This document shows positions 1-8,425 of a DNA stretch of 64,000 nucleotides, piece after piece (the first letter of the stretch is position 1; each line of letters begins with the position of its first letter). The stretch comes from Archangium sp. GTDB taxonomy: Bacteria > Myxococcota > Myxococcia > Myxococcales > Myxococcaceae. Position numbers and translations under genes: made by a program. The DNA lies in contig JAUXRX010000059.1 in NCBI GenBank assembly GCA_030681645.1, positions 1 to 64,000 of the forward strand, in the 5' to 3' direction. Under the pieces are notes generated by a model. It worked only from the letters and a program-made list of their open reading frames with translations. It was not told the origin of the DNA and did not search any database.

Positions 1-189
1 AAGTGCCGCTCGCGTAGCTCGACGCTGGGAATCGCGGGCAACCCCAGCACCGTCACCGCGGCGTCAGCCGCCTCGTATGCCCGGCCGACACGCGCCCAAG
101 CCCGTCAACAGGCCTGCCGCCTCAAAGTGATCGTGCACCCGGTCGTTGGATGGACCTCGTGCTCAGTTAGGCTGCGAGCGAGGGCGCAA

Positions 190-1016
190 ATGAACAAGGT
201 CGCGTCGCAAGTCTTCAAAGCTACGGCGATCGAGACACGTGAGTCATTTCAGCACTTCGTTCTCGAACTCCTGGGCCGCTCGTACCCGGAGAGGCGATTC
301 GCCTTCTCGGTGAACCCCGAGATCATCACGCTCGGTGAGATCCAGCTTGGGCTCCAGAACTTGTTCGCACGTGTGAGGACAGAGGGGCCCGACGAGGCGA
401 AGCTGGAGGTGGCGATTCGAGAGCACTTTGACGAGGTGCTCAGAGCCATAGACTCACAGCCGAGAGGGTCGGAGTCCTGGGAGGGCGCTCAGCATGTCGT
501 GCGGCTTCAACTGTTGCCGGTTGAAGACGCGCTCACGGACGTTCCTTCGGCCAAGCTCGGGCGTGATGTGATCAGCGTCGTTGTCGAGTCGATCGGACTG
601 ATGCACCAGGCCGTCTCCCGCCGCTCGATACGCGCGTGGGGAGTCTCTGAAGAGGCCGTCCGAGATCAGGCCGAGCGCAACCTGCTCGCGGCCAGTACGT
701 CACTTTCGTTCGATGTCTTCGGTGCTCAATCCGAGTGTCTTGCCCTCGTACGGGCGACGGTTTCGACGCCGCGAGGCTCCTGGTTCCGTCCATTCGGTAC
801 GAGATCGCCAGGCGCATGGGCTCTCCGTTCCTAGCCGCCATTCCGAATCGAGACTTCCTGATCGTCTGGCCGACGGACTGCTCACGCGAACTCAGCCGCA
901 TCATCCGTGCAAAGACGCAGCAGTACTTCGGCGAGTACCCCTACCCGCTCTCGCGAAGTCGGTTTCGGGGGACGGTCGACTACCTCGAAGCAGATACGAG
1001 TTGGCCGGAACAGTGA
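190..1016 (+). pseudogene. DUF1444 (YtpQ-like) family gene, frameshifted
   Basis: Two reading frames together make one DUF1444 protein. The first runs from ATG 190 to about 750 and includes a region resembling the family's 'VREMALFNARSLSYEF' helix (here EEAVRDQAERNLLAASTSLSF). The second, one frame back, runs to 1016 and carries the family hallmarks GDGFDAARLL and AAIPNRDFLIVW. The switch falls at about 750-757, where the first frame leaves the family pattern and runs on without similarity to 834. A single missing base would explain it. Function of the family is unknown. It could be a genuine pseudogene or an assembly error. Frame 1 is also open upstream to the window edge, but that part does not resemble a DUF1444 N-terminus, so ATG 190 is preferred. 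Confidence 0.6.
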
Positions 1017-1025
1017 CCGGAGGCC

Positions 1026-1805
1026 TCAGCGGCCGCCGGCCTGCGCGCTGAAGCGGGCCGACTGGGTCCGCGGGATGGTCAGCTTCTTCTCGCGGGTGAG
1101 GGTGACGCCCCCGTCGAGGTCGTCGCGACTCAGCACCACCGCATCCGTCTCGACCGCGAGCGTGAGCGTCTCGGCCGACTCTTCGAGCACCCGCAGCGCG
1201 ACGCGCGGGCCGGCGTCGGGAAAGCCGAGGATGGCGAAGCCGTAGAGTTTTCCCGTGGGGCTCGCGAACGAGATCGACTGCCGGCCTCCGAGCGCGGCCC
1301 AGGTGACCTCCACCTGGCCCTCGTCGAGGTTGCTGTTGAACACGAGCCCGCGCGCAGAGAACCCCACCACCGGCATGAGGTGGTCCACGTCCCAGTCGGG
1401 GTGATCAGTCGGGAACAGCTTCGCCCCGACGATGACAGGGTGACCGCGGCGCACGTGGCCGATGATCCACGAGAGGAACTGGTCGCGACCGGTGGACGGT
1501 CCTCGCTCGTACTTCAGGCCTAGCCTGTCGAGCGCGGTGGGAATGTCCTCCTCCCAGAGATCGACGTGGGTCGACCGGCCCAACGCGTTGATCACCGGCT
1601 GCGGCACCCACGCCCCGTAGTGGAGGGCGGCCATCTGAATGCTCGTCTCGCCGCACCAGCCCTCGTCGGGTGCGCCTTCAGCCCACTGGCGATCCGGAAT
1701 CGGGAGGCGCACCCCGTCGGTGGGTGGCACGAACGGGGCCGGCGTCGGCTCGCTCTTCTTGCAGCCGCACAGGCTCAGCAGGCACAGCAGCGCGACGCGG
1801 CTCAC
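1026..1805 (-). CDS. C39/papain-like cysteine peptidase lipoprotein
   Basis: A 259-aa predicted lipoprotein. From GTG 1805 the protein starts with a short hydrophobic signal ending in LSLCGC. A papain/C39-like fold is suggested by a catalytic-Cys motif (GWCGETSIQMAALHYG, Cys about residue 51), a His motif (DVDHLMPVVGF) and a following VFNSN segment that could supply the Asn/Asp. The longer frame upstream of 1805 is Arg-rich shadow and was not used. The start overlaps the stop of the small gene at 1802-2023 (GTGA), so the two are probably co-translated. Substrate is unknown; a peptidase or amidase acting outside the inner membrane is inferred. Confidence 0.7.
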   Translation of the reverse strand: MSRVALLCLLSLCGCKKSEPTPAPFVPPTDGVRLPIPDRQWAEGAPDEGWCGETSIQMAALHYGAWVPQPVINALGRSTHVDLWEEDIPTALDRLGLKYERGPSTGRDQFLSWIIGHVRRGHPVIVGAKLFPTDHPDWDVDHLMPVVGFSARGLVFNSNLDEGQVEVTWAALGGRQSISFASPTGKLYGFAILGFPDAGPRVALRVLEESAETLTLAVETDAVVLSRDDLDGGVTLTREKKLTIPRTQSARFSAQAGGR

Positions 1806-2023
1806 CCCTCGGAGACTCGCACGGTTTCGATCTCCCGCACCCAGCCCACGCCCGAGAGCGAAGCGAGGTGGCGGAAGCGCCCCACGGCGAGCAGGCGCGC
1901 TTCGTCTTCGTCGCGCGCCACGATGTCCTTCAAGGTCCAGGTGTAGGGCTGCTCGCGGGGCGCGGTGGCCAGCTCGTAGGTGGGCTCGCGGAACTCGATG
2001 CACACGACGTAGTGGTGAGCCAT
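1802..2023 (-). CDS. Conserved small protein of unknown function
   Basis: A 73-aa protein beginning MAHHYVVCIEF. ATG 2023 is preferred over an upstream GTG at 2047 because GGAGG lies 8-9 bases before it. It is rich in charged residues and has no signal peptide or membrane segment. It overlaps the downstream lipoprotein peptidase by four bases, which suggests a two-gene operon. I do not recognise the family. The clear RBS and the translational coupling support it as real. Confidence 0.6.
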   Translation of the reverse strand: MAHHYVVCIEFREPTYELATAPREQPYTWTLKDIVARDEDEARLLAVGRFRHLASLSGVGWVREIETVRVSEG

Positions 2024-2071
2024 CACGCCTCCGCCTTCATTCGACACCCGCCCGCCGCGCAGGGGAAGGGG

Positions 2072-3478
2072 TCAGCGGGCGAAGCGGAGATCGATGAGGG
2101 GCAGCCGAAGCAGGTGCACTTCTTCCCTCGTCACCTCCAACTCAACGTCGAGGTGCGAGCGACCCAACGCGAGCACGCGCAGTTTTTTCAGCCACGGCGT
2201 CTGGCCCGGTGGCAGCAGCAGCGCACCCACGTACCGGCCACCCAGCTCGAGCCCGTCGTGAAAGGGGAGCTCCAGCGACAGCACTTCCGCGCCCGCCTCG
2301 ACGCGCAACCGCGCGGGCTCACAGCCGGGGTTCCAGTCTTCCAGGGTGATGCGAGTTCCCGCCCACGGTTTGGTGGCCGTCAGCACCACGTCGCGCGCCG
2401 GACTCAGAGGAGGGGCGCCTTGCACCCAGGGGGAGCTGACGTCCCTGTTTCCGGGGACCAGCGTCCACCCGTCGTCGTCGAGACGCTTCGTCCACACCCC
2501 ACCTTCCCCTTCGACCCGCAGCTCCCGGTCGGCGTTGGCCGGCCCGGTCTGGAGAATGGTGATGCGCGTGGTGTGCCTGCCGGGGATCCGCGGCTGGGCG
2601 ACCCAGTCGGGCCCCGGCAAGGTGCGAATGGCGCCCTTCGCGCCGCGGCGCCGCTCGCGCCCGTACGAGTAGGGCAGGGCGGGGTTGTCGCCGTGAATGT
2701 CGAAGTCCACCAGGCGGGTGAAGGCGCGGCCCGCGGCGTCCATCACGAACACCGTCGACGCGCTCGCCGACAACGCGCTGGCGATGAAGCGGCCGCGCTC
2801 GGGGAGACAGAGCGTGCGCTCGAAGTTCGGCGGCAGCCACGGGTCTGCAAAGGCGAGCGTGCGCCCTCCATCGCGCAGCCCGTAGAGCGTGGTGACGCCC
2901 GCCGTGACCGGATGTGGATTCCCGTCGAGATCTTCGTACGCGATCTTCCGGTGGCTCATCGCGAACGCGTCGAGGCGCTTCACGCTCAGCGTGCCCTGCA
3001 AGCCCTTCGGCCCCCACTGGTCCACCCAGTCGAGCGTGGAGAGCTTGGCGTAATAGACGGTGCCGCCGGGCCCGATGGCGATGAGGTTGTCACCGTCGGC
3101 TGAGATCGACTCGATGCGCTCGGGGCGCCGGAAGGGCTTCGGTGCTGCGGGGAGGTCTGCGGTCAGCTCCTTGAGCGCCTCGAGGCGGCCGCGCGGTGCG
3201 GGCAACCCATCGGGTTGGAGCAGCGTCCACGCCGCGCCGTGCTTGCGCCACCACAGGCGCCCGTCGCGCAGCGCCACCTCGTGCGTGGCGGTGAAGGTCT
3301 CGGCCGGCGTCTTCAGGGCGATCTGCTCGGGCAGGGCGAGCAGCAGCATCATCAGCAGCACGGCGCCGAGCGTAGTCGAACCGGTCGAGGGGCGAGCCCG
3401 TTTGAGGAGAGGCTCGCGACCCAACAGCCCGCGTCCCATCGGGGTGTCTTCCCATGACGTGCCGGCCGCGATGGCCAT
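2072..3478 (-). CDS. Membrane-anchored protein with beta-propeller-like repeats, unknown function
   Basis: A 468-aa protein. After about 30 N-terminal residues comes one hydrophobic segment (TTLGAVLLMMLLLALP), acting as a signal anchor or uncleaved signal. The remainder is rich in short beta-type stretches with Trp and Gly (for example GGTVYYAKLSTLDWVDQWG), as in propeller-like exported proteins, but no family was recognised. ATG 3478 was chosen because GAGGGAGGGG directly precedes it; ATG 3439 and 3496 are alternatives. The frame stays open to 4918, but that part is the antisense shadow of the nucleotidase-like gene. It is divergent from the gene at 3512, with about 33 bases between starts. 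Confidence 0.65.
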   Translation of the reverse strand: MAIAAGTSWEDTPMGRGLLGREPLLKRARPSTGSTTLGAVLLMMLLLALPEQIALKTPAETFTATHEVALRDGRLWWRKHGAAWTLLQPDGLPAPRGRLEALKELTADLPAAPKPFRRPERIESISADGDNLIAIGPGGTVYYAKLSTLDWVDQWGPKGLQGTLSVKRLDAFAMSHRKIAYEDLDGNPHPVTAGVTTLYGLRDGGRTLAFADPWLPPNFERTLCLPERGRFIASALSASASTVFVMDAAGRAFTRLVDFDIHGDNPALPYSYGRERRRGAKGAIRTLPGPDWVAQPRIPGRHTTRITILQTGPANADRELRVEGEGGVWTKRLDDDGWTLVPGNRDVSSPWVQGAPPLSPARDVVLTATKPWAGTRITLEDWNPGCEPARLRVEAGAEVLSLELPFHDGLELGGRYVGALLLPPGQTPWLKKLRVLALGRSHLDVELEVTREEVHLLRLPLIDLRFAR

Positions 3479-3511
3479 CCCCTCCCTCGTCGGCATGGTA
3501 GAGCGCCAGCC

Positions 3512-5035
3512 ATGCGCTCTCGCCTGCTCATCGCGACCGTGGTGCTCGGTTCCATCTTCGCCTGCAAGAAGGAGACGCCTCCTCCTGAACCCGAGGTGCA
3601 CGGCGCCGCCGCCGTCGATGCCTCGGTTCCTTCCAAAGAGGTCGAGCTCACCTTCCTCATCACCGGCGCCGAGAACGGCTACCTGCTGCCCACGCCCGAA
3701 GCGGACGGCGGCCGCGGTGGTGCGGCCGAGGTGCTGGGCCGCTGGCTGACCGACGAGGCCCACTGCGTCGAGGCCGACGCGGGCCGCTGCGCGGACAGCA
3801 AGACCATCGCGCTCTCCACCGGCGACAACGCGAACGGCCAGAGCATCTCGAGCTACTTCAAGGGCACCTCCACCGCCGAGGTGATGCGCCTCATGGGGTA
3901 CGCCGGCTCGGCCTTCGGCAACCGCGAGCTCGACTGGCAGCGCGAGCAGTTCCTCGCCAACACCAAGACCGGCGGCTTTCCGTACCTCGCGGCCAACTTG
4001 AAGCCGAAGGACGACCAGGGCAAGGCGCTGGGTCTCGAGCCGTTCGTGATGGTGCAGCGCCAGGGCGTGAAGGTCGCCGTGGTGGGGCTCGCCGCGCGCA
4101 AGTCGACGTGGACGCCGATGCCCGGCCGCATGGCGGGCCTCGAGCTGGTGAGCGACGACGCGGCGCTGTCGGTGGCGATCCCCGCGGCGCGGCAGGCGGG
4201 CGCAGAGGTGATCGCCATCGTCACCGACGGCTGCCTGCACGACGTGCCCGGCCTGCTCGAGCAGCACCAGGACTGGGCGCCCGCCTTCGTGGCCGGCCGC
4301 GACTGCGAGCGCGAGTACCCCGAGACCGTGGGCCTCACCCGCCTCGTCTACCCGGGCCGTCACTGGAACGACTACGCAAAGGTCTCGGTGCGCGTCGACG
4401 TGCTCAAGCCGCTGCAGCAGCGCCTGGTGAAGGTCGACTCGACGGTGGTCGCGGTGACCAGCGCCGCGAAGGCCGACGCCGCGGCCGCCGCGCTCATCGC
4501 CACCTGGAAGAAGAAGCTCGACGACGCGCTCGGCGCGCCCATCGGCTTCACGAAGACCGGCCTCGAGCAGGAATCGGCCGAGATGAGCGCGTGGCTCACC
4601 ACCTCGCTCAAGGAGCGCTTCAAGACCGACGTGGCGCTGCTCAACCGCAAGGGCGTGCGGCAGGGCCTGCCCGCGGGCCCGCTCACCAGCGCCACCGTGT
4701 GGGACCTGGTGCCCTTCGAGAACGAGATCGTCACCGTGAAGGTGACCGGAGAGCAGCTGCTCGCGGCCGCGCAGAACACCGAGGCGCGCTTCGCCGGCCT
4801 GCGCGCGAAGGGCGAGGGCTTCGTCGACGGCAAGGGCGCCGACCTCGACCCGAAGAAGACGTACACGCTGGCGACGACCGACTATCTCTACCTGGGTGGC
4901 GACGGCTTCAAGCTGCACGAGGCCGACAAGGCGCCCACCCAGACGAAGATCTCCTGGCAGAGCGCGCTCATCGAGTGGACGAAGGGCAAGAAGAGCGACG
5001 AGAAGAAGCCGCTCGAGACGATGCTGCCGAAGTGA
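3512..5035 (+). CDS. UshA/5'-nucleotidase-fold lipoprotein, probably catalytically degenerate
   Basis: A 507-aa predicted lipoprotein (lipobox GSIFAC, Cys18) with the two-domain 5'-nucleotidase architecture. The N-terminal metallophosphatase domain keeps STGD and a GN motif, but the usual GNHEFD is GNRELD, so the catalytic His is Arg. The N-terminal D-x-H metal pair is replaced (FLITGAENG) and the later GGHxH motif reads VAGRDC. The C-terminal substrate-binding domain is well kept (PFENEIVTVKVTG and TTDYLYLGGDGF). It is a paralogue of the convergent gene at 5036-6442, whose stop abuts this one. It may bind nucleotides without hydrolysing them, or use a different chemistry. Confidence 0.8.
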   Translation: MRSRLLIATVVLGSIFACKKETPPPEPEVHGAAAVDASVPSKEVELTFLITGAENGYLLPTPEADGGRGGAAEVLGRWLTDEAHCVEADAGRCADSKTIALSTGDNANGQSISSYFKGTSTAEVMRLMGYAGSAFGNRELDWQREQFLANTKTGGFPYLAANLKPKDDQGKALGLEPFVMVQRQGVKVAVVGLAARKSTWTPMPGRMAGLELVSDDAALSVAIPAARQAGAEVIAIVTDGCLHDVPGLLEQHQDWAPAFVAGRDCEREYPETVGLTRLVYPGRHWNDYAKVSVRVDVLKPLQQRLVKVDSTVVAVTSAAKADAAAAALIATWKKKLDDALGAPIGFTKTGLEQESAEMSAWLTTSLKERFKTDVALLNRKGVRQGLPAGPLTSATVWDLVPFENEIVTVKVTGEQLLAAAQNTEARFAGLRAKGEGFVDGKGADLDPKKTYTLATTDYLYLGGDGFKLHEADKAPTQTKISWQSALIEWTKGKKSDEKKPLETMLPK

Positions 5036-6442
5036 CTACTTGATCAACTTCTCCAGGGGCTTCTTCTCGTTGCAGCCCTGCTTCTCGAGCCAGGTGATCA
5101 CCGGCGTCTGCCAGACCTGGCCGGTGAGCTCGAGGTCGGGCGCGACGGCTTCGAGGCCGAGCCCGTCGCCGCCGAAGTAGATGTATTCGGTGGTGGCGAG
5201 CACGTAGTCCTTCGCCGGGTCGATCTTCGCGGGCGTGACCAGCACCGCCTCGGGGTGTGTCTTCAGCTTGATCAACGCCTCGCCCTTCAGCTTCACCGTC
5301 ACCACCGCGTTGTCGAACGGAATGATCGAGTACACGCTGGCGCGGGTGATCACTCCCTTCGGCAACGAGGCGCGCACGCCCTTCTTGTTGAACAGCGCGG
5401 CGTCGGCCTTCGACTCGTCCCGCAGCGCGGTGGCGACCCAGGTGCGCAGCTGCGCGGCGTCTTCCTTGAAACCGGTCTTCGTGAAGCCGATCTTCTGGCC
5501 GAGCTCCTCGTCGAGCTTCTTCTGCCAGCGGTCGCGCAGCGCGAGCAGGTCGGCGTCTTCGGCGCCCTGCGGCTCGAGGTCCTTGCGCGAAGCGGTGAGC
5601 GTCTTCGTGCCGTCGGGGTTGAGCTGGAAGGCGGCCGACACGTAGTGCGTGAGGTCGTCGCCGACCGAGAAGAACTTCGTGGGGCCCTTGAGGTACTCCT
5701 GGTCTCCTTCGCAGCGCGTGCCGACCACGAGGTCGATCTTCCAGTCGGCGCGGGTCGCCAGCACCTTCTGCAGGGTGAGGAAGCAGTCGTCGATCACCGC
5801 GAGCACCACGTCGGGTTCGTCCTTCTTCAGCGTCTCGAGCGCGGGGCCCACCGAGGCCTCGAGCGTGGCCAGGTCGAGGCCCGAGGCGCGCCCCGAGATG
5901 GCGGTGGCGACGGTCTTCGCGCTGGTGAAGCCGATGACGCCCACCTTGATGCCTTCGCGCGTGACCAGCAGCGACGGCGCGAGCTTGAGCGGCTGCTCGG
6001 CGCCCGGGGTGTCCTTCAGGTTGGCGGCCAGCAGCGTCAGGCCCGAGGTCTCGCGGAACGCGCGCAGCGTGTCGAAGCCGAGGTCGAGATCGTGATTGCC
6101 GAGCGCCGCCGCCTTGTACTGCAGGGCCTTCATCACCTCGGCCGTGGGGGTGCCCATGAAGTGCGAGGAGATCGCCGCGCCCGCGAACGAGTCGCCGGTG
6201 GAGAAGGCGAGCGCGTTGGGCCAGCCCTCTTCCTGCTTCCACTGCGCGAGCAGGCGCGGCGCCTTCGCGGGCAGCATTCCTGATTCGTGGCCCGTCACCA
6301 GCAGCGTCACCTTGCCGGTGCGGGTGGGCGCGACGGGCGGAAGGGCGGCGGTCTTCGGCGGCTCGGGCGGCTTCTCGGCGGGGCAGGCGGTGAGCGCAAC
6401 GGCGGCAGCGATGAGCAGGAAGGGGAAGCGCATGGCCGCCAT
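5036..6442 (-). CDS. UshA/5'-nucleotidase-fold lipoprotein, paralogue of 3512-5035
   Basis: A 468-aa predicted lipoprotein (lipobox ALTAC). It has the same two-domain layout as its convergent neighbour. It retains STGD and GNHDLD, so the catalytic-loop His is present. The N-terminal D-x-H site (here LLVTGHESG) and the GGHxH site (here LVVGTRC) are changed. Cys residues occur at matching places in both paralogues (TDGC/IDDC and GRDC/GTRC) and could form a disulfide. The C-terminal domain keeps IPFDNAVVTVKLKG and TTEYIYFGGDGL. ATG 6442 is used; ATG 6433 is possible. A tail-to-tail paralogous pair is compatible with an inverted duplication. Confidence 0.8.
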   Translation of the reverse strand: MAAMRFPFLLIAAAVALTACPAEKPPEPPKTAALPPVAPTRTGKVTLLVTGHESGMLPAKAPRLLAQWKQEEGWPNALAFSTGDSFAGAAISSHFMGTPTAEVMKALQYKAAALGNHDLDLGFDTLRAFRETSGLTLLAANLKDTPGAEQPLKLAPSLLVTREGIKVGVIGFTSAKTVATAISGRASGLDLATLEASVGPALETLKKDEPDVVLAVIDDCFLTLQKVLATRADWKIDLVVGTRCEGDQEYLKGPTKFFSVGDDLTHYVSAAFQLNPDGTKTLTASRKDLEPQGAEDADLLALRDRWQKKLDEELGQKIGFTKTGFKEDAAQLRTWVATALRDESKADAALFNKKGVRASLPKGVITRASVYSIIPFDNAVVTVKLKGEALIKLKTHPEAVLVTPAKIDPAKDYVLATTEYIYFGGDGLGLEAVAPDLELTGQVWQTPVITWLEKQGCNEKKPLEKLIK

Positions 6443-6456
6443 CTATTCCCACCGTT

Positions 6457-6538
6457 CCCCTGAGTCGATCACCGTCGCCCTCGCCACCGAGATGAAGCGA
6501 CGGCGCCCGAGGCGACGGCAACGGCATCGACTCAGGGG
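6457..6538. repeat. Long imperfect inverted repeat
   Basis: Outer arms CCCCTGAGTCGAT (6457-6469) and ATCGACTCAGGGG (6526-6538) are exact complements. Inner arms CCGTCGCC (6472-6479) and GGCGACGG (6511-6518) also pair, leaving small bulges and a loop of about 31 bases. It lies between the quinone oxidoreductase stop and the start of the 5036-6442 gene, so it could be a terminator/processing hairpin or a dispersed palindromic element. Confidence 0.7.
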
Positions 6539-6550
6539 GACGGGGCCTCT

Positions 6551-7501
6551 TCACCGAATCCGCAGCACCCATTTGCCGGTGGTGAGCCCGCCCTCGAGGC
6601 GGCGGTGCGCGCGCGCGGCGTCTTCGAGGGGGCCGGTGGTGACCTCGAGCTGGAGGCGGCCGTCGGCGATGCGCGCCACCACCTCTTCAGCAGCGCGCGC
6701 GGTGACCGCGGCGGGGAGCTCGGTGCGCAGCCAGAACGCGCTCACGGTGATGGACTTCTCGAAGAGGGCCTGGAGATCGAGGTGTGGTGGGGGACCCGAG
6801 GCCGTGCCGAACGTGACCCAGCGCCCGAGCGGCTTGAGGCAGCGCAGCGCCTCGGGGGCGATCTCCGCGCCGAGGCCCTCGAGCATGAGCTCGACTCCGC
6901 CGGGGGCGAGCGCGTGGAGCCGCTCGACGAAGTCCGGCCCGCGGGTGAGCACGTGGTCGGCGCGGGTGCGTTCGTGCTTGGCGTCGCGCGAGACGGTGCC
7001 GATGACCCGCGCGCCGGCTTCCTGCGCGAGCTGCACGAGCAGCTGGCCCACGCCGCCGGCGGCGCTGTGCACGAGCACGGTCTCCCCCTCGACCACGCGG
7101 CCGAGCGTGTGCACCAGGTGCCACGCGGTGAGCGCCTGCACGGGGAAGGCGGCGCCGGTGATGAAGTCGATGGCCTCGGGGAGCGCGATGAGCTTGCCCA
7201 CGGGCACGGTGCAGTACTCGGCGTGCGCGCGTGGCGCGGTGAAGGCCACCCGGCGGCGCAGCCACGAAGGCTCCACGCCCTGGCCGACGGCGAACACCAC
7301 GCCCGCGCCCTCGAAGCCCGAGGTGTCGGGCAGCGGGCTGTCGGCGAGGTAGAGCCCGCGGCGGCGCTCGGTGTCGGCGAAGTTGAGCCCGCCTGCGTGC
7401 ACCTCGACGAGCACCTCGCCTGCGTGGGGCGACGGCGTCTCGACCTCTTCCACGTGCAGGACGTCGGGCCCACCGAAGGAAGCAAAGCGAAGCGCGCGCA
7501 C
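6551..7501 (-). CDS. Zinc-independent quinone oxidoreductase (MDR superfamily)
   Basis: A 316-aa cytoplasmic NADPH:quinone reductase/zeta-crystallin-like protein starting at GTG 7501. The N-terminal GroES-like domain has GEVLVEVHAGGLNFAD and DTSGFEGAGVV. The NADPH-binding motif is VLVHSAAGGVGQLLVQLA, and the C-terminus is the typical LEGGLTTGKWVLR. Catalytic-zinc ligands are absent, which fits the QOR class. The 951-bp length is normal for the family. Substrate is not predictable; it is probably a quinone or reactive enone. Confidence 0.85.
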   Translation of the reverse strand: MRALRFASFGGPDVLHVEEVETPSPHAGEVLVEVHAGGLNFADTERRRGLYLADSPLPDTSGFEGAGVVFAVGQGVEPSWLRRRVAFTAPRAHAEYCTVPVGKLIALPEAIDFITGAAFPVQALTAWHLVHTLGRVVEGETVLVHSAAGGVGQLLVQLAQEAGARVIGTVSRDAKHERTRADHVLTRGPDFVERLHALAPGGVELMLEGLGAEIAPEALRCLKPLGRWVTFGTASGPPPHLDLQALFEKSITVSAFWLRTELPAAVTARAAEEVVARIADGRLQLEVTTGPLEDAARAHRRLEGGLTTGKWVLRIR

Positions 7502-7526
7502 GGGAGGACACTACACGAACCGTCCT

Positions 7527-7552
7527 CCCTCTCCCCGCAAGCGGGGAGAGGG
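7527..7552. repeat. REP-like palindrome, copy 1
   Basis: Perfect 12-bp arms CCCTCTCCCCGC and GCGGGGAGAGGG with a two-base loop, followed by TCGGGGTGAGGGG (7553-7565). It lies between the divergent quinone oxidoreductase and ATP-grasp genes. The same core recurs at 9351, 13425 and 14495. Confidence 0.8.
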
Positions 7553-7584
7553 TCGGGGTGAGGGGCGTCGTGTATACCCGCGCC

Positions 7585-8424
7585 GTGCGAATCGGCTTCC
7601 TCACCTCGACGCAGTTCTCAACCCTCTACGAAGACGACCGCCTCGCCGCGGACGAGCTCCGCCGCCGCGGGCACACCGTCGAGCCGATCATCTGGACCGA
7701 ACCGAACGACCTCGACGCCTTCGACCTCGTCGTGATGCGAACCCCGTGGGACTGGTTCCATCACCGCGCGCGCTTCCGAGCCTTCCTCGAGTCACTCCCT
7801 TCGGTCCGGGCACGCGTGGTCAACCCGCCCGCGCAGCTCCTCGCCTTCGCCGACAAGACCTACCTCCCGCGCCTGCAGGCCGCCGGGGTCGCGGTGGTGC
7901 CGACGGAACAGCTCGCCTCCTCCGAACTCCACCGCGTACCGGAGTTGCTCGCGAACCACGGCTGGAACCGCGCCGTGCTCAAGCCCGCCTTCACCGCCAA
8001 CGCCGTGGGAGCGCGCCTCTTCGAGGCCGCTGACGCGAGCCGGGTGGTGGCCGAGCTCGAGAAGGACGCCGAGCCCTGGCTGCTGCAGCCGTTCGTTCCA
8101 TCGATCGCCCAGGGCGAGCTGTCCTTCATCTTCTTCGGCGGCGTCTTCAGCCACGCCGTGCGCAAGCGTCCCCGCCCCGACGAGTGGCGGGTGCAGCACG
8201 AGTACGGCGGCGAATCAGCCCCCCACGCGCCCACCGCCCGGGAGCTCGACGAGGCCGCGGTGCTGCTCCAGCGCTCGGCGCCCGGCACCGTCTACGGCCG
8301 CGTCGACGCGGTGGAATGGCAGGGCCGGCTGCACCTGATGGAGCTCGAGGTGGTCGAGCCCGAGCTCTTCTTCCGTCACGCCGCGCGGTCACCCGCGCTC
8401 TTCGCCGACGCGCTCGGCGTTTGA
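7585..8424 (+). CDS. ATP-grasp family protein
   Basis: A 279-aa protein beginning VRIGFLTST. It resembles RimK/glutathione-synthetase-like ATP-grasp ligases: an N-terminal pre-ATP-grasp domain (RTPWDWFHHRARF), VNPPAQLLAFADKTYLPRL, a central VLKPAFTANAVGARLF segment, and C-terminal VYGRVDAVEW and LMELEVVEPELFF with the Asp/Glu metal ligands. GTG 7585 is used because the upstream GTG at 7558 lies inside the REP-like element. It probably forms an amide or peptide-like bond; the substrate is unknown. It is convergent with the acetyltransferase gene, one base apart. Confidence 0.75.
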   Translation: MRIGFLTSTQFSTLYEDDRLAADELRRRGHTVEPIIWTEPNDLDAFDLVVMRTPWDWFHHRARFRAFLESLPSVRARVVNPPAQLLAFADKTYLPRLQAAGVAVVPTEQLASSELHRVPELLANHGWNRAVLKPAFTANAVGARLFEAADASRVVAELEKDAEPWLLQPFVPSIAQGELSFIFFGGVFSHAVRKRPRPDEWRVQHEYGGESAPHAPTARELDEAAVLLQRSAPGTVYGRVDAVEWQGRLHLMELEVVEPELFFRHAARSPALFADALGV

Positions 8425-8425
8425 C

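Noticed and set aside
1-126. Minus-strand open stretch at the left edge (RAWARVGRAYEAADAAVTVLG...) with a protein-like look
   Set aside because: Only about 34 codons follow a TGA at 105-107 and no ATG is present. It could be an edge-truncated gene but cannot be supported.
3479-4918. The 2072 minus-strand frame stays open to 4918
   Set aside because: This part is antisense to the well-supported nucleotidase-like gene and is a GC-skew shadow with Arg/His/Leu-rich composition.
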